A stretch of 64,000 bases of DNA from Gp6-AA40 sp036407095. GTDB lineage: Bacteria > Acidobacteriota > Vicinamibacteria > Vicinamibacterales > UBA2999. The stretch covers positions 62,001-126,000 of the forward strand of contig DASWZV010000115.1 in assembly GCA_036407095.1 (NCBI GenBank). The letters run 5' to 3'. Positions within the stretch are counted from its first letter, which is position 1; the number at the start of each line of letters is the position of its first letter. Both the position numbers and the translations under genes were made by a program. The notes under the pieces are model-generated. The model did not search any database and had not been told where the DNA came from. It was given only the letters and a program-made list of their open reading frames with translations. Shown piece after piece: positions 24,801 to 32,637 of this stretch.

Positions 24801-25008
24801 TGACGGCACTTCGGACCTTTTCGATCAGCACAGGGCTCGAGGCTTCAACGGTGACACCAGGCAGTACGGCGCCCGAGACGTCACGCACGGTGCCGGTGAT
24901 TGATGTCTGTGCATGTGCCGTAGCAGGAAGCAGCGCGAACGGCACAAGCATCACGCACAGGCGCATCAATCGCGAGATCGGAATGGAGTCGGATCCTGTG
25001 AGACGCAT
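21853..25008 (-). CDS. TonB-dependent receptor with carboxypeptidase regulatory-like domain (Oar-like), receptor 1
   Basis: A 1051-aa outer-membrane receptor. The start is the ATG at 25008 behind GGAGGAC, followed by a signal peptide ending ATAHAQ. An N-terminal carboxypeptidase-regulatory-like beta domain (GTVRDVSGAVLPGVTVEASS) leads into a plug and a large beta-barrel ending in the outer-membrane signature RFVRFNVTMDF. Extracellular loops have conserved cysteine pairs (CDGSALTEDADSCRPRG and CDLMNPAANGEC) shared by all four giant receptors here. It probably imports large organic substrates with TonB-ExbBD energy. It lies 156 bp before the CRTAC1 gene on the same strand. Confidence 0.92.
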   Translation of the reverse strand: MRLTGSDSIPISRLMRLCVMLVPFALLPATAHAQTSITGTVRDVSGAVLPGVTVEASSPVLIEKVRSAVSDGTGQYRLTELPPGKYTITMSLGGFTTVKREDIDVSGVGVITINADMRVGTVQETITVTGETPVVDVQSTRRQQVIDDETLKALPATRGYNALVFLVPSVTGGSNQIDLMPAMRIFYNHGGRGNEGRTYVDGLSTGSAFNGGGVSGYIIDTANSQEMQLTLSGGLGETEVGGTLVNFIPKTGGNIYSGSLFGSTAGEWSQGNNIDDHLRSLGLSQPAALYKNWDYSASLGGPFRKDKLWFFANYRDFGNYEDILGMYANLNAGNPNSWTYVPDQGIKARNAVSRTVTSMRLTAQVTPKNKVGFFFDNQLACDGSALTEDADSCRPRGKDWVASGLTAGISPYAPEAASGAQGSQGGAFGYADAWQRVMQASYTSTITSRLLLEAGASTYISKWGWMEQPGAILNLNQVQEQASSSGTFADGSKWSIPANLFYRALDWNFNNMQNPTTWRAALSYVTGAHSTKFGYIAAYNRTDNWNFYNKTRVNYRFLNGVPNQLTMNIGDWMIKDRSQYHAFYAQDQWTINRLTLQGAIRYDRAWSWSPEGQGATGTDLFRPAAITFPRTDGVPGFNDITPRMGAAYDVRGNGKTSLKVNLGKYLQAANNQDRYTLMNPAQATRFQRTTNRTWSDTTGLGINGDYIPQCDLMNPAANGECGPWQSPSFGQPLTAAPINPAILEGWNVRPSDWQFGVSVQQEVLPRTSVEVGYYRRWFNGFTVTDNLASTAADYVPYTFAAPQHPSLPGGGGYEVTGLNPRTNFSAATNYTTFASDYGDMYQYWHGVDVNVVSRMRNGLVVQGGTSTGRGVRDQCEITAKVPEVLLVGLPAVWQQPSSCHVTEPWLTQIRGLASYTIPKIDVQVSTSFQFKPGTLGIGGNDSATNGQSVAANYVVTNAVAGTTLLNNQQSVNLLLPGQVYGDYVRQVDMRAGKILRFGRTRTLVGVDVYNLFNSNPGLTFSQNFTGTGTTWLNPTSLLMPRFVRFNVTMDF

Positions 25009-25156
25009 ACATGTCCTCCGCAAAGACGGATTGAAGCGCCCAGGTTGCTTGTCACGCGCGAGCCCCGCAGCACGCACGGAGGAGTCGAACAGCGAAGGCT
25101 AACCTAGTGGAAAAGCGCTATCAAGACAGGACTAATACTGAGAATCGGTACTTCGG

Positions 25157-25251
25157 TGAGGTGGATGGGGCGGGTGGTGGATGAGGTCGATGGGGTTGAT
25201 AAGGTGGATAGGAAAGTATCCTCATCCACCCCACCAGCCCCATTAGCCCGC
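25157..25251. repeat. Hairpin of GGTGGATGGGG-type units after receptor 2
   Basis: GAGGTGGATGGGGCGGGTGG and related units are complementary to CATCCACCCCACCAGCCCC and CATTAGCCCG on the other arm, with the turn near 25215. The structure ends at the stop codon of the receptor gene at 25252. It shares its unit with 21751-21852, so neighbouring genes carry related but not identical hairpins. Confidence 0.75.
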
Positions 25252-28200
25252 CTAGAAATCCACGGTCACATTGAACCGCAGGAACCGCGGATTCAGGATC
25301 TGCAGAGGCTGTAGGTACGTCGATCCGTCTCCATAGTTCTGCTGGTACATGGTCGGGGTGTTCGAGTTGAACAGGTTCAGCAGATCCACCGCGACGTTGG
25401 CTCGCTTGCCGCCAAGGTTGAAGAGTTTGCCGAACCTCATGTCGATCTGATTGATGCGGTCGCCGTAGACCTGGCCCGGCTCGAGCAGGTTGATCTGTCC
25501 CTGCGGCGTCGCGTAGAGCGCCGAGAGGCCGGTGCTGTTCCCTTCGGGCACCGCGCCGACACCGAAGACGGCATTCGGCTGGAAGCGCATGATGGAACTC
25601 ACCAGCACGTCGATCTTCGGGATCGTGTAGGACGCAAACCCGCGCACCTGCGTCTGCCACGACTCCACCTTATGGCAGGAATCGGCCGGCTGATACGTGT
25701 TTCCGGTGAACGGAGACGGGTTGGTCAAAGCGCCGTTGAGCATCTCCGGCACCTGCGCCACGATGTCGCAGTTGTCCGTCACGGCTCGCCCCGTGCTCGA
25801 TCCGATCTGCATCACGAGCCCCTGACGCAGCCGCGCGTTCACCGTGACGTCGACGCCGTGCCAGTAGTTGGTCCAGTCGCCGTAGTCGCTCGCAAACGTG
25901 TACCGGTTCTGAATGTTCGTCGTCACTACGCCCGGCTTCGGGAAGTAGTACTGCATCGGGTACCCGCCGCCATCGGGCAGCTTCGCATTGCTCGGCGCGG
26001 TCAGCGTCGTCAACTGGAAATCGTTGGCATTCAGGTTGATGTTGTCGGTGACGAAGAAGTTCTTGAACCAGCGGCGCGCATAGCCAACTTCCAGCGACGT
26101 GCGCGGCAGGATCTCGTGCTGCACCGATGCGCCGAACTGCCAGTCGCGCGGACGCACGCCCCACCCATGCAACACGTCCGGATTGACCAGCGTGAGGGTG
26201 TTCGGATTGGCGAAGTTGCCCAGGTCGGCGGCGATGCACTCACCGTTCGGCTGCGGATTCAGCATGTCGCAGTTCGGCACGTGATCGCCGTTGAAGTCGA
26301 TGAATGTGCGCGACGCGGTCGTCTGGAAATTCGGTCCTCGACGTCCATTGCGGCCATCGAGCGCCGGGTTGCTGATCGTATAGTTCTCCTGGTTGTTCGC
26401 GCTCTGGAGATACTCGCCCACGTTCACTTTCAGCGAGGTCTTCCCGTTTCCAAACAGGTCGTAGGCGACGCCGGCACGAGGCGTGATGTCGTTGTATCCG
26501 GTGACACCGTCCGTCTTCGGGAACGAGATCGGCCGGGCATTCCACACCGACGTTTGCGGTGCGCCATTGTGCTCGGCCGGGAACCAGCTCCACGCCCGAT
26601 CGAACCGGACCGCGCCCTGCAGCGTCATGCGGCCCATCGTCCACTGATCCTGGGCGTAGAACGCGTGATACTCCGTCCGGTTGCTCTGCTGCCAGGGCGC
26701 GATGCGAATCGTCGCGGAATACATGCCCGGAACGATGAAGCCAAGGTCGGTCAGGACGTACCGCGCATCGTTGGCCAGGTCGGTGGTTTCCTCGATGTGA
26801 TACGCACCCTGATAACCGAACTTCATGTTATGCGCACCGGTGACGTATGTGGCCGAGGCGCGCCAGGTGTTGGGGTTCTGCGAGTTGTCGAGGATGTTGT
26901 CGACGCCGCGATAGACCTTGAACGTCGGCACGAGGGTCGTCATCTGCACCAGGTTCGTGATCGCGCCTGGCTGCGGCATCCAGCCCCAGCGACTCACGAA
27001 GGTCGCGTAACCGGCCTCGAGCAGCAGCTTGTTGGTGACCGGCGAGGACCAGGTCGCCTGCGAGATGATCTCGCGCGCGTCCCAGTAGTTGGTGACCGCT
27101 TCTGGTGAGAAGCCCGACCCGAAGACGCTGCCCGGCACCCAATCGTCACCGCGCGGGCGGCATCCCTGGGTCTTGCTCATCGAGCCCTGGTCGCAGTCCC
27201 ACTGGTAGTCGTAATAGAAGCTGAATTTGTTGCGTGGCGTCGCCTGCGCCGTCAGACGAACCGACGCAACCGTCTTGGAAGTAGCGGTTCGGGCCTTCAC
27301 GTTCGGATCGGGCGCGTAGTCCCAGTGGGACGGATCGCCGGCATACAGGTTCCCGTAGAGCCCCGGGATGTCGGTGTGGTTGCCGAAGTCGCGGTAGTTT
27401 CCGAAGAACCACAGCTTGTCCTTCTTGATCGGACCGCCCAGCGCGAAGCTCGCGTCCCACAGTTTTATCAGCGCTGCCTGTTCCGTGATGCCCGCGGCCC
27501 GCAGCTCGTTGTCCAGATTGTTGCCCTGTGCCCACGAACCGGCGCCAGTGGCAAACGCGGTCCCATGGAACGCGTTTCCGCCTGTGCTCGGCACGATATT
27601 GAGAACCGGGCCGCCGACTTCGGCTTCACCGAGCGCACCGGAGATCGACACCTGCAGCTCACGCGCGTTGGCGGTGTCGTAGGCATTGCCCGATACGCCG
27701 CCGCCGTTGAATGCCGCACCGACGCTCAAGCCGTCGAGCTGCACGCGGCCTTCATTGCCCGGGCCGCCGTGGGCGGTGAAGAAACTCGGATTGACCGATG
27801 AAGAGGAGTTCGCGCCGGCGCCCTGGAGCGTCGGAATCGCCGCGAGTATCGCGCCGTACCCACGCGCGGCGGGGAGCTCGTTGACTACCTTGTTCTCGAG
27901 CACTGCCTGACGACGCGTGGTCTGTACGTCGACGACAGGCGTCTCGCCTTGAACGGTGAGCGTCTCGGTGAGGCCGCCAACGGACAGTTCAGCGTTGATC
28001 GTGATGACGCCCGCACCGCTGACATCGACCGACTCACGCTTCACAGTTCTGAAACCTTGAAGCGAGAACGTGAGTGCATAAGTGCCGGGACGAAGATCGA
28101 CGATTTGATATTGACCGGTACTATCAGTCGTCGCGGTGCGCGCTCTCTCGATGAGCGCCGGGCTCGAGGCCTCGACGGTCACCCCCGGCAGCACCGCACC

Positions 28201-28329
28201 GGAGGAGTCCTTCACGACACCGGCAAGCGTTGCTTGTGCGAGGGCTTCTGAAGGAGTGAAGACGACAACCAGGACAATTGCGGACAGGAGCAAAAGGAAA
28301 CGGCTGACAGGGCCACTACCACCATGCAT
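25252..28329 (-). CDS. TonB-dependent receptor with carboxypeptidase regulatory-like domain (Oar-like), receptor 2
   Basis: A ~1025-aa paralogue of receptor 1. I use the ATG at 28329, preceded by GGGAG, over an in-frame GTG at 28353. The signal peptide ends EALAQ; the regulatory-like domain reads GVVKDSSGAVLPGVTVEASS; the barrel ends RFLRFNVTVDF. Loop cysteines are in CDQGSMSKTQGCRPRG and CDMLNPQPNGEC. The CRPRG form groups it with receptor 1, while receptors 3 and 4 have CRDRG. It is the first gene of the left-hand block, divergent from the TPR gene at 28726. Confidence 0.92.
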   Translation of the reverse strand: MHGGSGPVSRFLLLLSAIVLVVVFTPSEALAQATLAGVVKDSSGAVLPGVTVEASSPALIERARTATTDSTGQYQIVDLRPGTYALTFSLQGFRTVKRESVDVSGAGVITINAELSVGGLTETLTVQGETPVVDVQTTRRQAVLENKVVNELPAARGYGAILAAIPTLQGAGANSSSSVNPSFFTAHGGPGNEGRVQLDGLSVGAAFNGGGVSGNAYDTANARELQVSISGALGEAEVGGPVLNIVPSTGGNAFHGTAFATGAGSWAQGNNLDNELRAAGITEQAALIKLWDASFALGGPIKKDKLWFFGNYRDFGNHTDIPGLYGNLYAGDPSHWDYAPDPNVKARTATSKTVASVRLTAQATPRNKFSFYYDYQWDCDQGSMSKTQGCRPRGDDWVPGSVFGSGFSPEAVTNYWDAREIISQATWSSPVTNKLLLEAGYATFVSRWGWMPQPGAITNLVQMTTLVPTFKVYRGVDNILDNSQNPNTWRASATYVTGAHNMKFGYQGAYHIEETTDLANDARYVLTDLGFIVPGMYSATIRIAPWQQSNRTEYHAFYAQDQWTMGRMTLQGAVRFDRAWSWFPAEHNGAPQTSVWNARPISFPKTDGVTGYNDITPRAGVAYDLFGNGKTSLKVNVGEYLQSANNQENYTISNPALDGRNGRRGPNFQTTASRTFIDFNGDHVPNCDMLNPQPNGECIAADLGNFANPNTLTLVNPDVLHGWGVRPRDWQFGASVQHEILPRTSLEVGYARRWFKNFFVTDNINLNANDFQLTTLTAPSNAKLPDGGGYPMQYYFPKPGVVTTNIQNRYTFASDYGDWTNYWHGVDVTVNARLRQGLVMQIGSSTGRAVTDNCDIVAQVPEMLNGALTNPSPFTGNTYQPADSCHKVESWQTQVRGFASYTIPKIDVLVSSIMRFQPNAVFGVGAVPEGNSTGLSALYATPQGQINLLEPGQVYGDRINQIDMRFGKLFNLGGKRANVAVDLLNLFNSNTPTMYQQNYGDGSTYLQPLQILNPRFLRFNVTVDF

Positions 28330-28501
28330 CGGATTACTCCCAAGAGAATTCACCGAAGACCCGCCGCGACAAGGCGGCAGGCACGCCCACCTGTTACCCG
28401 GGAATCACCCAAACCAGGATCACGAGGACTTCGACTGAAATGGCAGTTGCGCGCTGGTCTTGGGGACCGCGAGAAAAGCTCGCGAGGCCGCCACTCCGGT
28501 C

Positions 28502-28523
28502 GAGTAATACAAAGCAATTACTC
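28502..28523. promoter_or_regulatory. Palindrome GAGTAAT-N8-ATTACTC in the divergent intergenic region
   Basis: Two perfect 7-bp arms flank eight bases in the 396-bp gap between receptor 2 and the TPR gene. The decamer TACAAAGCAA within it (28508-28517) recurs at 39206-39215, 155 bp upstream of receptor 4. It could be an operator or part of the receptor promoter. The rest of the gap shows no gene. Confidence 0.45.
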
Positions 28524-28725
28524 AGCCTTTTGCCCCGTGTGTGGTACACGCGTTTCTCTGGCATTTCCGCATGTGAGCTCGATCGCATCCAATCTGTCGA
28601 ACGTGATGCTTTCGAGTTATTGGATTCGCCCGATGCTGGATGGCGGCCATCGAACCACGTGCGACGTTCGGACTCCGTCGCTCTGATTTGTGCAGATCGC
28701 AGGCAGCTACAATCACGACGTGCAG

Positions 28726-30672
28726 ATGACGCGCCGACGCGCTGCGTTGACCGCCCTGGTTGCACTGCTGATCGCGCTCGAGGGATCGACGGTGCTCGCG
28801 CAATCGCCAGAGCCGAAGCAGGCGTTCGTCGAGGCGCTCGGAAGCTTCAGTCTTGCGTTGAACGGGACCTACGGGGACGAGGGCGCTCGACTTCGCACGA
28901 CAGTGGACGCCCTGGACCGCGCCAGGACGCAGTGGGACGACGTGATCAGGCGGTACGAAGCGGCGATGAAGGCCGACGTCGCAGGCGCCGCCGCCCCGAT
29001 GGCCGCGCGCCTGCACCTGGCGTTGGGCGCCGTCTATCTCGATCGGGTCCGACTGGCCGACGCGCTGCGCGAGTTCACAACGGCCGCCAGCCTCGATCCG
29101 TCTCGTGCCGAACCGCCGATGTTCGAAGGGCTGATCCATCAGCGCATGAACGATGCACCCTCAGCGATCGCGGCATTCCGCCGGGCGGATGCCGCCGCTC
29201 CTAACGCGATCCTGACCTACGTGCTCGGCCGCCAGATGCTGCGTTCCGGCGCCGCGGACGAGGCCAATCGAACGCTCCGCGCGTTCCGGGAGAAGGCGCC
29301 CGCATCACTCAAACCAGGAGAGAATCCATTTCCTCGCGTCGACCTGGTCTCCGAGCGACCGGGCATCGAGCCATTCTTCCCTCCGGTGTTGTACGCCGAC
29401 GGCTTCGCGCGTCTGCAACGCGGCGACTTCGCGGGCGCGATAAGTACATTCCGTGAAGCGGTCAGCCGCGATCCGATGGCAGCGTCCGGCGTCGAGACCG
29501 GAGCGCTCACCCGGGTGGCCTCCGCCTTTCGCGATGGCGATCTCGCAACGGCACAAGAACGTCTGAAGACAGCGATCGAGCTGGCGCCCGATCGAGCCGA
29601 GCCGCATCGGGTCCTGGGACTCGTGCTCATCGCGGGACGCCGCTATGACGAAGCGATCGATGCGATGCGAAGGGCCATCGTGCTCGACTCGCAGGATGAA
29701 CGCGCGCGTCTCGCGCTGGCCGATGCGTTGATCGCGAGCGGTCGTCTGGGCGATGCGGGACGCGAGTTGGAACAGACGCTTCAGGCGTTGCCTGCATCCG
29801 GGCGGGCGCGATACGCGCTCGGTCTCGTCTACCAGCGCCAGGGCCGCTATGCCGATGCGCGCGGAGAGTTGGCACAGGCTGCCGCGAAGAAACCTCTGCT
29901 CGGCGCGAACAGCATCTACCAGTCGATGGGAGCAATGGCGCGATCGCAGCAGGACTACGACGGCGCCATCGACGCGTTCTCGGAACGTGTCGATCTCGTG
30001 CCGAACGATCCGCGCGCGCACCGCGAGCTCGGCGACATGTACTTCAGGCAGGGACGGCACGAGCAGGCGCTCGCAGAGTTCACCGCATCCCTGGTGCTCG
30101 ATCGGATGAACGCGGAGACGCTCACTGCGATCGGCCAGGTGCATTTGCGCGAGGGTCGACTTCAGGAAGCAGCCTCTGCGGGGCGCGAAGCTATCGGTCT
30201 GGACGAGGCGAACAAAGAAGCCCGCTATCTGCTCGCCATGTCGCTGTTGCGGCTCGGACTCGAGAGCGACGGCCGGCGTGAGCTCGAGGTCTATCAACGT
30301 TTGCAGAGCGAAGCCACCGCGGCTCGAGCCCGTCAGCTCGAGATCGAAGGTCTTCGACGCGATGCGGCGGTCAGCGCGGCGAACAAGGACTACGCCAAAG
30401 CCGTGACGCTGCTGCGGCAGGCGCTCGAACGCGATGCGGGTTCTGCGCCCCTGCGCGTCGATCTGGGCATCGTGCTGCTCGACAGCGGACGCCCGTCGGA
30501 GGCGGTCGAGCAATTCACCGCGGCGCTGTCATCCCTGACTGATGATCCCGACGTGCACGCTCATCTGGCACGGGCGTACGACGCGCTCGGGCGTCGCGAT
30601 GACGGCGCGCGAGAGCGAGCGACGGCGAATCGCCTGATGCAGGAGGCACTGCGACGAGGGGCCGGGCGTTGA
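28726..30672 (+). CDS. TPR-repeat protein, exported
   Basis: A 648-aa protein with a signal peptide (MTRRRAALTALVALLIALEG, ending VLAQS). The ATG at 28726 is preferred to the upstream TTG because the signal peptide starts there. The body is tetratricopeptide repeats from about residue 95 to the end, e.g. ALREFTTAASLDPSRAEPPM, AIDAMRRAIVLDSQDERARL and AIDAFSERVDLVPNDPRAHR. It is the counterpart of the TPR lipoprotein at 18146 but has no lipobox cysteine. The CRTAC1 gene follows it on the same strand, in an order opposite to the left block, where CRTAC1 precedes TPR. Confidence 0.85.
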   Translation: MTRRRAALTALVALLIALEGSTVLAQSPEPKQAFVEALGSFSLALNGTYGDEGARLRTTVDALDRARTQWDDVIRRYEAAMKADVAGAAAPMAARLHLALGAVYLDRVRLADALREFTTAASLDPSRAEPPMFEGLIHQRMNDAPSAIAAFRRADAAAPNAILTYVLGRQMLRSGAADEANRTLRAFREKAPASLKPGENPFPRVDLVSERPGIEPFFPPVLYADGFARLQRGDFAGAISTFREAVSRDPMAASGVETGALTRVASAFRDGDLATAQERLKTAIELAPDRAEPHRVLGLVLIAGRRYDEAIDAMRRAIVLDSQDERARLALADALIASGRLGDAGRELEQTLQALPASGRARYALGLVYQRQGRYADARGELAQAAAKKPLLGANSIYQSMGAMARSQQDYDGAIDAFSERVDLVPNDPRAHRELGDMYFRQGRHEQALAEFTASLVLDRMNAETLTAIGQVHLREGRLQEAASAGREAIGLDEANKEARYLLAMSLLRLGLESDGRRELEVYQRLQSEATAARARQLEIEGLRRDAAVSAANKDYAKAVTLLRQALERDAGSAPLRVDLGIVLLDSGRPSEAVEQFTAALSSLTDDPDVHAHLARAYDALGRRDDGARERATANRLMQEALRRGAGR

Positions 30673-30673
30673 A

Positions 30674-30855
30674 ACCGGGTGCCCGGTGGGGCCGCTTTGC
30701 GGTCGGGCGCGCTCTTCGGGCGCGTGGGGCCGCTTCGCGGTGGGAATCCGCCTTCGTCTTCGGCTTCGGCGAGACTCGCCGCCGCATGTCACGAGCATGG
30801 CGGCTCGGCGTCGGCGAGACTCGCCGCCGCGTACATCACAGACGGCGGCTCGGCC
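30674..30855. repeat. TGGGG-linked hairpins followed by a 45-bp direct repeat
   Basis: Hairpins CCGGG/CCCGG, CCGC/GCGG, CGCGCTC/GGGCGCG (TTC loop) and CCGC-TTC-GCGG are separated by TGGGG or TCGGG spacers (30675-30744), the same design as 20097-20163. A 45-bp direct repeat follows (30766-30810 and 30811-30855), whose halves share TCGGCGAGACTCGCCGCCGC and a GGCGGCTCGGC end. All of this lies between the TPR stop and the CRTAC1 signal peptide, so it obscures the CRTAC1 start. Confidence 0.75.
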
Positions 30856-32537
30856 GTGTTGTTCTTGCTTGCGTTGGAACGGTTTGGATCGTCATCGTTC
30901 ACGCGGTGTCCTCGCAGGAACCGTCCACCGTCCAGTTCACGAACGTCGCGACGCAGGCGGGTATCGAGTTCACGCACGTCAACGGGGCGAGCGCCGATCG
31001 TCATCTCTACGAGATCATGAGCGGCGGCGGACTGTTCTTCGACTACAACGGCGACGGCTGGCCGGATGTGTTTCTCGTCGACGGAGGATCGCTGACCGAT
31101 TCAGCAGTCAACGCCCGCGCACGGCATCGGCTGTTCCGCAACCGCGGCAACGGATCATTCGAAGATGTGACGTCGACTGCTGGCATCGCCCACACCGCCT
31201 ACGGCATGGGCGCCTGCTCCGCCGACTACGACAACGACGGCTGGCCCGATCTCTACGTCACCGCCGTGGGTTCCAACGCGCTCTATCACAACAACGGCGG
31301 CAAGGGGTTCACCGACGTCACGCGCACCGCCGGTGTCGCCGGCGCCGGCATCTTCAGCGCCAGCTGCGCCTTCACCGACTTCGATCGCGACGGCGACGTC
31401 GATCTGTTCGTCGTCAACTACGTCGACGCGCGCGTCACCAACAACATCTTCTGCGGCGACACGGGTCGCAAGTTCCGCATCTACTGCCACCCGCTCACGT
31501 TCATGCCGCACCACGACGTGCTCTACCGCAACAACGGGAACGGCACGTTCACCGACGTCAGCAAAGAGATGGGCATCCTCGATCATCGCGGCAACGGTCT
31601 CGGCGTCGTCGTCGGTGACTACGACGATGACGGGTGGCCGGATGTGTTCGTGGCCAACGACTCGACTCCCAACTTTCTGTTTCACAACGAGCAGGGACGC
31701 CGTTTCACTGAGGCGGCCCTCGTCTCCGGTGTCTCCGTGGCGAGCGACGGCAACCCGCGCGCCGGCATGGGCACTGACTTCGGCGATTACGACGGCGACG
31801 GCCGTCTCGATGTATTCGTCACCAATCACGAGCTCGAGGCGCACTCGCTGTTTCGCAATCTCGGCAAAGCGCTCTTCGAGGACCGGACGTTTCCAAGCGG
31901 TGTCGGGCCGGCCACGCTGCCCTACGTCGGCTTCGGCGCGGTGTTCTTCGATGCCGACAACGATGCCGATCTCGATCTCGCGATCGTCAACGGGCATGTG
32001 ATGAACAGCCCGAGCCACGTCAGACCCGGCGCCACCGAGGCGCAGCGGAAGCTCCTACTCCGCAACACCGCCGGCCGGTTCACCGACGTCGGACGTCAGT
32101 CTGGACCGGGATTCAGCATGGACAAGGTCGGACGCGCGCTCGCGGCAGCCGATATCGACAATGACGGCGACCTCGATCTCCTCGTCGTCAACAACGGCGG
32201 CGCGGTCGATCTGCTGCGCAACGAAGGAGGGACGGGCAACAACGCCATCCTCGTTCGATTGATCGGAACCGCGAGCAATCGCGACGCGATCGGCGCCCGG
32301 CTGAACGTGACGGCCGGCGGCATGACCCAGTTGCGCGAAGTCAAAGCCGGATCGAGTTACCTGTCGCAGAACGATCTTCGCGTGCACGTCGGCCTTGGCA
32401 AGGCCACGCAGATCGACCGCCTCGAAGTACGCTGGCCTGATGGTCGATCGGAGATGGTCAGCGGCGCGATGATGAATCAGATCGTCACGATCACCGAGGG
32501 CAAGGGCATCACTGGTCGTGTCCCGTTCAGAAGATAG
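30786..32537 (+). CDS. CRTAC1 family protein with FG-GAP repeats and ASPIC/UnbV domain
   Basis: A ~583-aa paralogue of the protein at 19855-21696. FG-GAP calcium loops include DYNGDGWPDVF, DYDNDGWPDLY and DIDNDGDLDLL, and the C-terminus is a complete ASPIC/UnbV domain (VHVGLGKATQIDRLEVRWPDGRSE) without the proline-rich insert of its paralogue. I place the start at the ATG at 30786; a TTG at 30669 overlapping the TPR stop is possible but would translate the hairpin cluster. The first ~25 residues encoded by the 45-bp repeat are arginine-rich and precede a hydrophobic export segment (VVLACVGTVWIVIVHAVSS). Confidence 0.82.
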   Translation: MSRAWRLGVGETRRRVHHRRRLGRVVLACVGTVWIVIVHAVSSQEPSTVQFTNVATQAGIEFTHVNGASADRHLYEIMSGGGLFFDYNGDGWPDVFLVDGGSLTDSAVNARARHRLFRNRGNGSFEDVTSTAGIAHTAYGMGACSADYDNDGWPDLYVTAVGSNALYHNNGGKGFTDVTRTAGVAGAGIFSASCAFTDFDRDGDVDLFVVNYVDARVTNNIFCGDTGRKFRIYCHPLTFMPHHDVLYRNNGNGTFTDVSKEMGILDHRGNGLGVVVGDYDDDGWPDVFVANDSTPNFLFHNEQGRRFTEAALVSGVSVASDGNPRAGMGTDFGDYDGDGRLDVFVTNHELEAHSLFRNLGKALFEDRTFPSGVGPATLPYVGFGAVFFDADNDADLDLAIVNGHVMNSPSHVRPGATEAQRKLLLRNTAGRFTDVGRQSGPGFSMDKVGRALAAADIDNDGDLDLLVVNNGGAVDLLRNEGGTGNNAILVRLIGTASNRDAIGARLNVTAGGMTQLREVKAGSSYLSQNDLRVHVGLGKATQIDRLEVRWPDGRSEMVSGAMMNQIVTITEGKGITGRVPFRR

Positions 32538-32634
32538 GCCCCAGGGCCCAGGGATCAGGCCTCAGAGCTGGGCAAGGCCTCAGGCCCAGGCCTGAGACAG
32601 CCCTGGGCCCTGAGGCCTGATCCCTGAGGCCTTC
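32538..32634. repeat. Hairpin of heptamer units (CAGGGCC type) between convergent genes
   Basis: Directly after the CRTAC1 stop codon come CAGGGCC, CAGGGAT, CAGGCCT and CAGAGCT, and the right arm has the complementary CTGGGCC, CTGAGGC, CTGATCC and CTGAGGC. The arms pair around 32587. It fills nearly the whole gap to the stop codon of receptor 3 and probably serves as a bidirectional 3'-end structure. Confidence 0.75.
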
Positions 32635-32637
32635 CGC

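Noticed and set aside
28330..28725. Possible small gene in the receptor 2/TPR divergent gap
   Set aside because: Short frames here lack ribosome-binding sites and conserved motifs; only the GAGTAAT palindrome stands out.
30669..30785. TTG start of the CRTAC1 gene overlapping the TPR stop codon
   Set aside because: It would translate the hairpin cluster as a 39-residue leader before the export signal; the ATG at 30786 is more plausible, though not proven.
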